A stretch of 12,500 bases of DNA from Halocaridina rubra. Lineage: Eukaryota; Arthropoda; Malacostraca; Decapoda; Atyidae. The first letter of the stretch is position 1. The number at the start of each line of letters is the position of its first letter. This document shows, in pieces, positions 1 to 10,329 of this stretch. The position numbers were made by a program, and so were the translations under genes. Under the pieces are notes generated by a model. The model had not been told where the DNA came from. It did no database searches and was given only the letters and a program-made list of their open reading frames with translations. Location: the NCBI GenBank assembly GCA_037179515.1, contig JAXCGZ010021066.1:72501-85000 (forward strand), read 5' to 3'.

Positions 1-1030
1 GTTTGTCGCATCTTCTCTGTTCCCATTTTTGTGCAGAGGTATTACATATGATTTTTTTCCAAGAGTCAGGAAACTTTTTAGTAACAGTGGAAGTGTTTAT
101 AATTGTTAGAATATAAGGTACCATCATGGGTAGAGCATTTTTGATGAAATGATATGGTATACTATCTGGAGCATAAGAGCCAGGGTTTCTTAGGTTCTTT
201 ATGGTAAGAATTAGGGTAGCACAATCGACAGGATTGATCTTGATAACTCTTAAGTTTACATTGGAAGAATTGTCATTTAAATAAATTCTCATGTTCACTG
301 AGTTGATGTTTTCTTGCGTTTTCTCATATGTATTTTTCCCAAAGTTAGCAAAATATTTATTAAAGTTTTCCGCTTTGTCATTCAACTCCGTAATATTTTC
401 ATAACTTTCAGAGGTACACTTTCCATTTGGTGTCATGATTCTTATAATTTTCCATGTTGCTGCTGCATCATGTCTAGAGTCTTTAAATTGTTTTTTTTTT
501 TACTTATATCAGTGAGGGATCTAACATGTCTCTTTTCTACTTTAAAATGTTCAAAGAGAGTCACATCATATCTATTAATTTTTATCTCGCTTTGTATTTG
601 ATTTATAATTTGCATTGCCTCTATGATGTCATTAGTTAGCCAGGGGGCTGAGGAGCGGGTTACGGTTACATTTTTTGTTGCAATGAGTGCACTACTATCT
701 AGGCATTTACGGAAGACTTTTGTTAAAATCTCAACCTGAAAATCGATATTATCTGTGCGTACTATACCAGCAAGTGCATTTCTGTTGTTGATTAACGTTC
801 CACAAAAAATATCAGGGGAGTAATCTTATAGGCACCGAAATATCTTGAAGAAAGGCTTCCTTTTCGGTTTGTTTATTTTTAGCATAGGAATGTTGAGCTT
901 GTGATATGCAATTAGGCAAGGAATTACGTCCTAATTGGGTATACTTTCCACTTTATTTGTTATTATCAGAACTATCACAGTCCTTGAATTAGGAGTTATA
1001 CGGGTCGGTTTGGTCACTATTTGTGTTAAC
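1..1030 (-). pseudogene. LINE linker and N-terminal reverse transcriptase fragment
   Basis: One minus-strand frame runs from about 1030 to the A11 run (plus T, 491-501). It contains KLTQIVTKPTRITPNS and ITNKVE, the stretch that usually closes the endonuclease domain, and then SSAPWLTNDIIEAM (plus about 613-656), typical of the linker before the RT. It is cut by stops at 931-933 and 826-828. After a frame change at the A11 run, about 145 codons are open without a stop. They include SRHDAAATWKIIRIM, NPGSYAPDSIPYHFI (plus about 146-187, RT motif 0/1) and TVTKKFPDSWKK. A further one-base change at the A7 run (plus 52-58) restores YVIPLHKNGNREDATN, which normally sits just before the YRPI motif. 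RT motifs A to E, including FADD, are outside the window. Confidence 0.85.
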
Positions 1031-1031
1031 T

Positions 1032-1625
1032 TCACGGTGTTTGATCACCCTTTTCATTTTGGTATCTGCTGAGAGCAAAGTCATCATTAAATTCAACAAG
1101 CATGTGTGCAGGATAATGGCGCACACAGATATTTCTGAATGTTTCTAGCAGATGACTAAATGAACTGGAAGGTGCTTTTGGGTGACTGTAAACACTCCTA
1201 TAATGAAAGATGAAAGTTTCTGATACTGCACAGTGATCCATATATCGTCGAGTTCTTCAATTTTTTTCTAGACCTGTGGTTATTTCTGATGCACTAAAAT
1301 ACTTTCTAGCATAAATACAGACCCCACCTCCTCTGCCATGGTCATTATGAAATATTTTAAACTCTGGGATATTCACATATTTATTTTCAGTTGTAGGAAG
1401 AAGCCAAGTTGCACTTACACAGAGGATATCTATGTTGAGGTCTTTTGTTAGCATTATTATATCCTCAAAATGAGCAAGAAGGGACTGGGCGTTCACATAA
1501 ACTAATGTTACTTTCTTACCATGATTCATCATTGAGGTATCAATAGTCATATTTGTAGATTGTTCTTGGGATAGCTGTAAATCGTCTGCTGCTGTTAGGC
1601 CTGACGACAGAACTTCCATGCCCAC
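1032..1625 (-). pseudogene. LINE endonuclease domain (exonuclease-endonuclease-phosphatase fold), inactivated
   Basis: The first open segment (1257-1625) carries VYVNAQSLLAHFEDI, DILCVSATWLLP and GRGGGVCIYAR, the usual N-terminal landmarks of APE-like LINE endonucleases. After a frame change at the A7 run (plus-strand T, 1261-1267), a short stretch with DDIWITVQYQKLSSF continues the domain. A second break near 1195 leads to VYSHPKAPSSSF and a VEFNDDF motif ending at 1032. Two core positions are altered. The Glu of the usual SETW motif is Ala (codon GCA, plus 1410-1412), and the usual GDFN is VEFN (plus 1086-1097). These residues normally hold the metal and the active site, so the enzyme would be dead even without the frame breaks. 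The open segment begins at a GTG directly after a stop codon; the first ATG is at 1619, and no genuine start can be assigned. Confidence 0.85.
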
Positions 1626-2240
1626 TTACCATGTGGATGACACAAGTGAGAGGATTGTGGCTGTCATTTTTCCTCAAGGAGCTAAGAGGAGTGAATTATG
1701 TATATTACTTAGCTTTGGTTGACTGTATCAGTTTTGACTCAGCCCCCACCCTTGCAACTCCATCAAGATGAAATGTTCAGTATTTTTGCTAGGGTAGTCC
1801 TGGAAGTGATGAACGGGTAAACAGTGGACACTCACTGAGCCTTAGGTTGAAAAGAGCCTGATCTCTTGCATTTTATGTGCCATCTTGTCTTTGTGCCTGT
1901 GGTCACAGACTACTTCCTGTACTGCAGTGCTTGAGTTCGTAATGTGCTTTCACTGCCACGGTGCTTATACTTGAAGGGTATATCCAGTGCCACAGTGTCT
2001 GCTCTTAGATATTTCAACATAGCTATGGAACACAGCGCATAATATGTATTACTGGGATCTGGTAAGACACCAGAAAAGGTGAGTCTAGCAAGAGGCAGAG
2101 TGAAAGTCTATAACAGCAACATGGTACCTTGCCTAACTTAGCAAGACTAAACTCTTTTCTATCTGTGGTTCAAGACACTTATTAAGAAAAGGTTAATGTG
2201 GTAAACCATGGTTAAAAAGTGTCATGGATAACGAGGGTAA
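1626..2240. other. Unassigned sequence next to the LINE
   Basis: This stretch is less A+T-rich than its surroundings and could be the 5' part of the LINE (minus strand) or unrelated host DNA. I checked several minus-strand frames and found frequent stops and no recognisable ORF1, zinc finger or coiled-coil pattern. A short internal echo is visible: CACTGCCACGGTGCTTATAC near 1950 and AGTGCCACAGTGTCTGCTC near 1987. No gene is supported. Confidence 0.5.
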
Positions 2241-3665
2241 AATAAGACTACAAAGCAGAGAAAAAAGAACTAGTAACATTTTGCTAGGTCAAAAATTATG
2301 AAATAAAGAGGGTGGTAAAAAAGAGCCATCAAAAAGGAAAAGGAATACTAAGCAGGTAAAGTAACAAACACGGGAATATATAGGATTAGGAAAAATATAA
2401 CCATGAAAAGGCACATAAAGCAAAATGAAAAGAGCTTCTTGGTAAGAGAAAAGGGTTATATGCTCACAAAAAGGGGCGAACAAAAGCTTGAATGTTCACA
2501 AAAGGGAAAGAAAGGGGAATTTTAACAATAATATAAGCTTGCAATAAGGTTAAAAATATGAAAATCAAATTAAGTCTTTGGTTACAATAATGTCTTTAAA
2601 AGAATTGTAGATATGATAGCCAGTTAAAAATATGAAAGGGACAAAAAAAAGGGAATTCTAGGTAAAATACACAAACAGTTAACAAAAACTCTTCCAAGGG
2701 GAACACTAGGTAAAATAAGCAGGTAGAAAGGTAAAAAAAAATAACCATACAAAAATTGTGACAAGGAGAAGTAAAAAAAAATGCAAAACTTTCTTTAAAG
2801 ATGATTTCTAGGTCAGATTGCCAGCTATAAAAGTAGAATATTAGGCAAGGAAAAATATTCCAGGTATGATAAGCAATCAAATGATCACAAGAAAGAAATT
2901 TTCTAGGTAAGAAAATATCAAGAGTCAAAAAAAAAAGAACTGTAGGTAAGATAAGCAAGAAAATAGTAAAAATAAATATACTTAAGATAAGCACCAAGTG
3001 TCAATAAAAAAAGAAATTTTAAGTAAAATATATACCAAAAGAGTCAAGAAAAGGGGCTTCTGAGTATTATATGCGCCAAAAGTGTAAAGAAAAAGGAATT
3101 TTAGGTTATATAAGCACCAATTGGCTGAAGTTTAGAAAATTTTAGATAGGCAAAGAACATAAAGGGTCAAAAACGGATTTTTAGGTAAGTTGAGCACAAA
3201 TAGGGTCAAGAAAATGGAATTTCAGTTCAGATAAGCACCAAAGCGGTCAAGAGAAGGGATATCTAAGGTGGGATAAATACCAAATGTGTCAAGAAAAATA
3301 ATTTTAAGTTAATATAAGCCCTTAAAGGGTCAAAAATAGGAACTCTGGGTAAGATAAGCACAAAAAGGGCATATAAATGGATCTCTGGATAAATTTTCGG
3401 TGGGATCAGCAATTAAATGTTCAAAAAAATTAGGAAAATTCTATGTAATATAAACAACAAAGGATGACTACAAATATGAAAATTCTAAGTAGGATAAACA
3501 AGCAAATGGTCACAAAAGAGGAATATTCTAGATAAGATACTCAAGCCAAGAATGACAAAAAAAATATTTTATGCAAGATAAGCACCAACATGTAAGAAAA
3601 AAAAATTCTAGGTTGGAAGAGCAGCAAAATAGTTAAAAAGGAATTTTTAGGTAAGCTATGAAAAG
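2240..3665. repeat. Diverged minisatellite, period about 40-46 bp
   Basis: A purine-rich motif recurs through the region. One part resembles GGAATTCTAGGTAAGATAAG, followed by CACCAAAAGGTCAAGAAAA. Clear instances lie near 2651, 2703, 2850, 2892, 2938, 2974, 3012, 3053, 3094, 3180, 3219, 3345, 3490, 3525, 3565 and 3640, and neighbouring instances are commonly 37-46 bp apart. Copies differ by many substitutions and small indels, so this is an old array. The left end is vague: motif traces fade between 2190 and 2290. The open frames inside it (minus 2289-2483 and 2596-2997) translate the repeat on the pyrimidine-rich strand and look like low-complexity Phe/Leu-rich peptide, not a gene. Confidence 0.75.
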
Positions 3666-4654
3666 CAAAATAACATCCATGTTGAATATTGTATATGTTA
3701 GCAATTTATTGCCTCTTTGATGATACCTCTTCCAGCTCACAACGCAAAAGCTAAGTGGCAACACAAACGGAAAGTGAATAATTCAAATGTTTCACGAATA
3801 AAAGTCGTCCCTTTTTCATATAAAATATGGCAACACAATATTATACATGCTAAGGAGCAATTAAATATGCATCCCTCACTTTCGTCACAAACAGTAGCTT
3901 TGTGCATAAAATTATTAATCTTGTGAGGGTCTGTTTTTATCCAGTGTGTGTGTTTTCAAACTTCGTTATGAATTATTTGTGTTCCCCGCAGCTTTTATTA
4001 TTTTTGGTCTTATTTATTTTGCTGGTGTCCAAAACTTCTTTTGAGTTACATTGATTTGTAATATTTTATTTTATTCCTTGTGCGAGTATTCAAACTCTCT
4101 GCTATCCCTTTATCTCTAGCTTAAATAAGAAATAAAAAAAAGTTGAATCTTTTTTAAATTTTTTTAAATGTAGAAAAGTCAAACATTCCTCACACCCTTA
4201 TCTCAAAAATAATTTATTAATAAACAAAAAGAGAAGCATGAACCAGATGTTTTACCTTAAGTTGAGCTAAGAAATTTCTAAGGCCTAAATTTCTACTCTT
4301 CATATATTGCTATTAATTTATTTCTAATATAATTACGAAATAGTGAACGATAAGTGGAAATTCATTCTCTTTAATTTCAGTCAAATTTAATATCCTTTTT
4401 TCTTTTTAGTGTGTTGTAGCCTATTTTCTAGGATAAAAAGGAAAATGATAAATTTCCCTGCAATTCACAGTGAATCCTCTACCCAGTATATTATCACTTC
4501 CATAATCCTCATGAAGTTTATTAATGTTGGCCAATGGTCAGCCTTCCTTTTTTTAATCCCTTTCCCAAACACATCTATCAGTATCAGCATATTTTAGTCA
4601 AAATGCTCTTCTTCTCCTCTTGCAAATACTTCCACTTCTTCTTCTCCTTCAAAT
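3666..4654. other. A+T-rich unassigned DNA without a supported gene
   Basis: This is non-repetitive A+T-rich sequence at the scale I can judge. Two short open frames on the plus strand (3717-3926, 69 codons counted from a TTG, and 4409-4597, 62 codons) show no domain, signal peptide or codon pattern I recognise, and I do not call them. The motif TGGCAACACAA occurs twice (near 3757 and 3828). A pyrimidine-rich CTT tract lies at about 4603-4650. Confidence 0.5.
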
Positions 4655-4880
4655 TATCGGAATATTCTGATTCCTTCTGACTAAAGTACCACATAATTCT
4701 AGTCCCTTAAAACACTGTTATATATTTTGCATCCTTAGAATACCACGCATTCTAGGAATAATATGATTCCTTCGAACCCAGTAGAATGTCTGACTATAAA
4801 GGGCTTTTAATTTCTAGGAAAACTAAAGATTTCCAATATATTCCTTGATAACTCATTTTCTTGGAACATTCTGGTTCCTT
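4655..4880. repeat. Weak degenerate repeat around ATTCT(G/A)NTTCCTT
   Basis: The motif ATTCTGATTCCTT and variants recur at about 4664, 4696, 4724, 4749 and 4867, with the first four spaced 32, 28 and 25 bp apart. ATGATTCCTTCGA near 4763 and ATTCTGGTTCCTTTGAG near 4867 are the clearest later copies. The spacing is irregular and the divergence high, so this may be an eroded minisatellite or only a local composition effect. Confidence 0.4.
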
Positions 4881-4958
4881 TGAGTACTCGGAAATAACAC
4901 CTTCTCTGCACCACAGGGATAGAAGCACCAACCCATCCAAAAGCCACAATACGGATCA

Positions 4959-5547
<589 letters not shown>

Positions 5548-5751
5548 CTGCTGGCTAGTACAGTGGTAACGCGCTGGCTTCGCATTCAGGAGGTCGAAAG
5601 ATCGGTCCCCGTCCAAGACCGAGAGTTTAAGCTGTTTACTGGCAGGAACTGCTGTGGGTGGACATCACAGTGGGGGGTTGGGGCTTGTCCTGGCTGACGA
5701 ATACCCATTGTAAAATGGAAATAAAGTTTATTATTATTATTATTATTATTA
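5548..5751 (+). mobile_element. tRNA-derived SINE with (TTA)n tail
   Basis: The head has a pol III box A-like string TAGTACAGTGG (5557-5567) followed by TAACGCG, and a box B-like AGATCGGTCCC (5599-5609) at tRNA-like spacing. Between them GCTTCGCAT resembles the anticodon loop of tRNA-Ala(CGC), which suggests that tRNA or a close relative as the ancestor; this is inference. A tRNA-unrelated body of about 115 bp follows, then AATAAAG and a tail of TTA repeats (5728-5751). A candidate target-site duplication flanks the element: TATGTCTTATA (5537-5547) and TATGTTATA (5752-5760), differing by a two-base gap. SINEs make no protein and depend on a partner LINE for copying. Box B matches the consensus only partly, so this copy is probably inactive. 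Confidence 0.78.
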
Positions 5752-5760
5752 TATGTTATA
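5752..5760. repeat. Candidate SINE target-site duplication, right copy
   Basis: TATGTTATA directly follows the (TTA)n tail and mirrors TATGTCTTATA at 5537-5547. The 38-bp minisatellite starts shortly after it. Confidence 0.4.
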
Positions 5761-5774
5761 AAAATTTTAATGCT

Positions 5775-7260
5775 AATATCAGTCCAATTACTTAGTATTC
5801 TATTTCAAATAAAATTCTAGCCCTGTCACTCTGTATTATATTTCAAACCAGTATTCTATTTCAAAGCAAATATCACTCCAGTCTCCCAGTGTTCTATTAT
5901 TAACCAAATATCAGTGCAGTCACCAGTAATCTGTATCGAAGAGAATTTTATCACAGTCACTCAATATCTTATTTCAAACCAAAGATCAGTTCTGTTGCTC
6001 TGTATTCTGTATCAAGCCAAATATCAATCCAGTCATCAAGAATTCTACCTCACACCAATTATCTATCGAATCACCCAGTATTCGGTTTCCAGCCAAATAT
6101 CAGCTCAGTCACCTATTACTCTATTTGAAACGAAATACATGCATAATTACCCAATATGCAATATCAAACCAAATATCATTTCAATCACCCAGAATTCTAT
6201 TTGAAACTAAATATCGATCCAGTTACCAATTATGCTATTTCAAACTACATATTTGTCAAGTTTCTTAGTATTCTATATCAAACTGAAAGTCAGTAAAATT
6301 TTTAAAACCAATTATCAATCCAGTCATCCAGTATTCCATGTCACACCAAATATGTGTCCAATCACTCAGTATTCTATGTCACACCAAATATCTATCCAAT
6401 CACTTAGTATTCTGTTTAAAACCAAATGTCATTCCAGTCATGCGTTATTCTGCATCATACCAAATATCATTCCAGTTATCCTGTACTCTAATTCGCAGCA
6501 AATGTGAGAGCAGTCACTTAATATTCTCTATGAACTGAAATATCAGTAAAGACAATCATTCACACATTATTCTATCTAAAACCGAATATCTGTCCAGTCA
6601 CCTAGTATTCTATATCATACCATTTATCAATTCAGTTACCCCACATTCTATCTGAAACCAAATATCAATGCTGTCATTCTTTTATCTATTTGAAACCAAA
6701 TAACTTTCTACTTTCCCAGTATTCTGCAGCAAACCAGATATCAGTCCATTAAGCGAATATTCTATTTGAAACCAAATATCAATCCAGTCATTAATATTCT
6801 ATATCAATCCTAAAATCAGTCCAGTCAGGGAGTATTCTACTTCATACTAAATATCACTTCAGTCATCCAGTATTCTGTATCACAGCAAATATTAGTCAAG
6901 TAACCTGTTCTTCTATATGAAACTAAATATCCATTTAGTTACCCAGTATTTTATTTGAAACCAGATATCAGTCCAGCCAGCCAGTATTCTAGTTCAATTC
7001 AAATGTCACTTTAGTCACTCAGTATTCTGTTTCAAGCCAAATATCTGAGTAATCAATCAGTATTTTATTTCAAAGTATATATCATTACAGCCATTCTTAA
7101 TTCTGTTTCAAAGCCATATATCATTCCAGTCTCCTACTCTTCTGAACCAAACCAAATATCAGTCCAGTCATTCATAATTCTAGCTTAAGCTAAATAACAG
7201 TTCCATTACCCAGTATTCTATATCAGGCTATATATCAGTCTAGTCAACCAGTATTCTACT
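5775..7260 (+). repeat. 38-bp minisatellite, about 38 diverged units
   Basis: Each unit begins like TATTCTATTTCAAACC, continues AAATATCAGTCCAG and ends TCACCCAG. Many successive units are exactly 38 bp, for example the four starting near 6331, 6369, 6407 and 6445. I counted about 38 units by eye. A few are altered in length, such as a shortened unit near 5833-5850, a fused one near 6270-6330 and a longer one near 6523. No two units I compared were identical, so the array is old and has not been homogenised recently. Because 38 is not a multiple of three, the open frames at 5914-6204, 6232-6507 and 6338-6538 are the repeat read in rotating phase and are not genes. The array ends at the 274-bp tandem that starts at 7262. 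Confidence 0.92.
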
Positions 7261-7507
7261 TCACAGTAACTATGTGTCCTAGGTTTAAATCCCAATCATG
7301 GTAAAATTGATTCATGCTTTCACATATGGTAATGTGCTTATATGAATAGTGTTGATCCCTAATGAGATTGGGATTTGAACTAAATGCGAAAACGAGGCCA
7401 CAAGTGAGGTTGGGAAAATCTGTAATATGAACAAAAAGGCATCCAGATAGAATGCGTTCATTCCTAATATAGCAGTTAACCTGTAAGGTTGGTTTCTCTT
7501 TTAGATC

Positions 7508-7782
7508 TTCTGTTGCGTAGTTGGTAGCGCCTTGGCACAGTAATTATGTGTTCTAGGTTCAAGTCCAGGTCGGGGTAATAGTGATCCATTTTTTCACATA
7601 TGGTAATGTGCTTATTTGCTATTTGCTGGTCCCTAATGAGATCGAGATTTGAATTAATTATGAAAACGAAGCCAAGAGCAAGGCTGGGAGAAACTGTAAT
7701 GTGAACAAAAAAGCATTCAGATAGAATGTATTCATTTCTAGAGTAGTAGTTAAGCTGTAATGTTGGTTTCTCTTTTGGACCT
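7508..7782 (+). mobile_element. Complete tRNA-derived SINE-like unit within the 274-bp tandem
   Basis: Box A-like TTGCGTAGTTGG (7513-7524) matches the pol III consensus TRGCNNAGYNGG at all but one position. Box B-like GGTTCAAGTCC (7556-7566) has one mismatch to GGTTCGANTCC. Between them CACA and TGTG can pair around the seven-base loop GTAATTA, as in an anticodon arm. A body of about 215 bp follows with no obvious poly(A) or simple-repeat tail, which is unusual for a SINE. An alternative is a tRNA-pseudogene-containing satellite. Confidence 0.65.
7513..7566 (+). promoter_or_regulatory. Internal RNA polymerase III type 2 promoter (box A and box B), copy 2
   Basis: Box A is at 7513-7524 and box B at 7556-7566, a spacing normal for a tRNA-type promoter. 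These are the best matches to the box consensus in the window. Transcription is not shown. Confidence 0.55.
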
Positions 7783-7786
7783 TCTG

Positions 7787-7841
7787 TGCTGTAGTTGGTA
7801 GCGTCTTGGCACAGTAATTATGTGATCTTAGGTTCAAGGCC
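7787..7841 (+). promoter_or_regulatory. Degraded pol III box A/B pair, copy 3
   Basis: TGCTGTAGTTGG (7787-7798) and GGTTCAAGGCC (7831-7841) are the third-copy equivalents of the boxes in copy 2, with more mismatches. The first copy keeps only GGTTTAAATCC (7282-7292), since its 5' half lies beyond the array start. Confidence 0.45.
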
Positions 7842-7865
7842 CTGTCAGAGTAAAAATTATTCATG

Positions 7866-9035
<1,170 letters not shown>

Positions 9036-9147
9036 GCAATTAGTTTCGTTAGATGAGGTAAGGTTAGGTTACATTAGACTGAGTTAGATTAAGCTATATT
9101 GGGTATTTTAGCATAGGGGAGATTACGTTAGGTGACTTGCCTTGTAA
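9036..9147. repeat. Degenerate TTAGG-like patch
   Basis: AGGTAAGGTTAGGTTACATTAG (9056-9077), GAGTTAGATTAAG (about 9081) and GTTAGGTGAC (about 9128) approximate the arthropod telomere repeat TTAGG. Only two perfect adjacent units occur, so this is either a much-decayed interstitial telomere-like stretch or a common low-complexity motif. Confidence 0.35.
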
Positions 9148-9756
9148 ATATGAATAACCTTAGAGCACCCAGGGGCTATTCTCCCTTACAAGATCCAAAT
9201 TTTCACACCCGGAATACCCTCACCTTAACTCCAAGAATTTCCTCAGTGGAGACACAAGAATCTCTCGTCCTGTATCCATTGTCAATATTCTTCTAGCGGA
9301 AAGAATGTAGTATGAAATCTTCTACTTGAGTTCCCACCCATAACAAGAAAGGTTTTTGTTGTACCAGTCCACAAGTGTAAAGAAAATCTGATGTAGAACA
9401 ATTAATGAATTGACATTTTAATGATGACTAGACAATGCGACAATATTGTGCTAGTTAATCTATAATTTATAAACAAACTCACACAAACAAGCAAGAAAAG
9501 AAACAGAAAGAAAGGAGTAAACAAATAAACATGCAAGTTAATGAATAAGTAAATAAGAAATATTAAAAAATTGCATAAGAAATCCCACTGAAAATTTTAT
9601 TTTCTTGTCGGCCCTTTTTGAAAAATTTCCTTCTCACATATTTCCTTCACCAGCCCATTCATTTTACCTTAGGACAATATTAATCAATGCCCTCCCATAA
9701 CATTCTGCCATTTATGACCGTCATTCACTTTTCTTTGTTTCCTTCAATTTCGTGCA
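9148..9756. other. Unassigned DNA with an A-rich low-complexity tract
   Basis: No gene, RNA or dispersed repeat is recognised. About 9470-9565 is an A-rich tract built of AAAC, AAAG and AAAT-like steps, probably an eroded simple repeat. Confidence 0.5.
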
Positions 9757-10190
9757 TTTGCTCCACCTGCACTCTAACTGATAGTCAATGCGAATGTAGA
9801 GTTGGCTTTATAACCACTTCTATACACCAATGAGGAACAGATATTAAAGAAAGTAACAGCAAATGCTGACCAAACGGATTTTAATATCTTTCATCCTTTA
9901 TAAGTTAAATCCTCCCACTCTCTAACAGATAGCCAATGAGGAATTAGAATTTCCTATCCAGCAACATGAATCCACCAATGAACCATTGATATTAAGGAAA
10001 GTAACAGGAAGCAGACCAAACACATATTAATATCTTTTATCTCTTACATTCATAGCCTCCCACCCACTAGCTGATAGCGATAAGGAAATATATTTTCCTT
10101 CCCAGGAACTTGGATTCATGAAAGAGAACTAGAGATTGGGCAAATTAATTGGCAAAAATATATTGATATCATATATCCTTTAAAAAAAAA
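9757..10190. repeat. Three diverged tandem copies of a 145-148 bp repeat
   Basis: CTAACTGATAGTCAATGCG (9774), CTAACAGATAGCCAATGAGG (9922) and CTAGCTGATAGCGATAAGG (10067) lie 148 and 145 bp apart. GATATTAAAGAAAGTAACAG (9840) and GATATTAAGGAAAGTAACAGG (9988) are also 148 bp apart, and each is followed by GACCAAAC and TTAATATCTTT. The third copy is the most diverged and fades by about 10190. It may be a short satellite fragment. A length near 147 bp matches a nucleosome core, but nothing here shows that this matters. Confidence 0.82.
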
Positions 10191-10329
10191 ATTATATCCA
10201 GAAATAAGTGACCTACCTAAGTAAAAAAATATGAAGGAGGATTTTCAGTACAAGGAGGTGGAGCTTCAGAGCATGGGGATAGAATGCAGGTATAAATAAA
10301 CATTAGACAGTTTATCCAGTTTTACTTTA

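Larger units (their letters stand above)
1..1625 (-). mobile_element. Decayed APE-type non-LTR retrotransposon (LINE), endonuclease to start of reverse transcriptase; runs off left edge
   Basis: Read on the minus strand, three frames joined in order give the layout of an ORF2-type LINE polyprotein: an apurinic-like endonuclease, a linker with an APWLTNDI motif, then the N-terminal part of a reverse transcriptase. Such proteins nick target DNA and copy the element RNA into the nick. The element is broken. Frame changes fall near 1261-1267, about 1195, about 1040-1060, 491-501 and 52-58, and in-frame stops lie at 931-933 and 826-828. The order endonuclease-linker-RT is unmistakable, but the clade (Jockey, CR1, I or another) cannot be fixed without alignment. 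The catalytic palm of the RT would lie left of base 1. The 5' limit is uncertain, because recognisable protein similarity starts only near 1520. Confidence 0.88.
7262..7865 (+). repeat. Tandem array of a 274-bp tRNA-like (SINE-like) unit, about 2.2 copies
   Basis: Counting from the landmark CACAGTAA, unit 1 is 7262-7535, unit 2 is 7536-7809, and a partial unit 3 runs from 7810 to about 7865. Internal landmarks confirm the period: CACATATGGTAATGTGCTTA starts at 7321 and 7595, and CCTAATGAG at 7358 and 7632, each exactly 274 bp apart. The tRNA-like head spans the unit junction, so copy 1 lacks its box A half, copy 2 is complete (about 7508-7782) and copy 3 has a head but almost no body. The copies differ by many point changes, so the duplication is not recent. 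The open frame on the minus strand (7658-7864) is a by-product. Confidence 0.88.

Noticed and set aside
314..601. 95-codon plus-strand open frame
   Set aside because: It is the antisense shadow of the LINE reverse transcriptase fragment on the minus strand.
1621..1632. GTAAGT on the minus strand as a splice donor upstream of the endonuclease
   Set aside because: A single six-base match with no exon evidence; LINEs normally lack introns.
2289..2997. Two minus-strand open frames with hydrophobic, membrane-like peptides
   Set aside because: The Phe/Leu content comes from the pyrimidine-rich strand of the 42-bp minisatellite.
3717..3926. 69-codon open frame as a small gene
   Set aside because: Opens at a TTG followed by ATG, with no domain or signal; not distinguishable from chance.
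5548..5620. Functional tRNA-Ala gene
   Set aside because: Box B and stems are too degraded, and the unit continues into a SINE body and (TTA)n tail.
5914..6538. Three open frames suggesting a repeat protein
   Set aside because: They follow the 38-bp minisatellite. The period is not a multiple of three, so the peptide changes phase each unit and soon meets stops.
5775..7260. Possible CRISPR-like array
   Set aside because: Units are adjacent with no unique spacers, repeats are poorly conserved, and the setting is eukaryotic.
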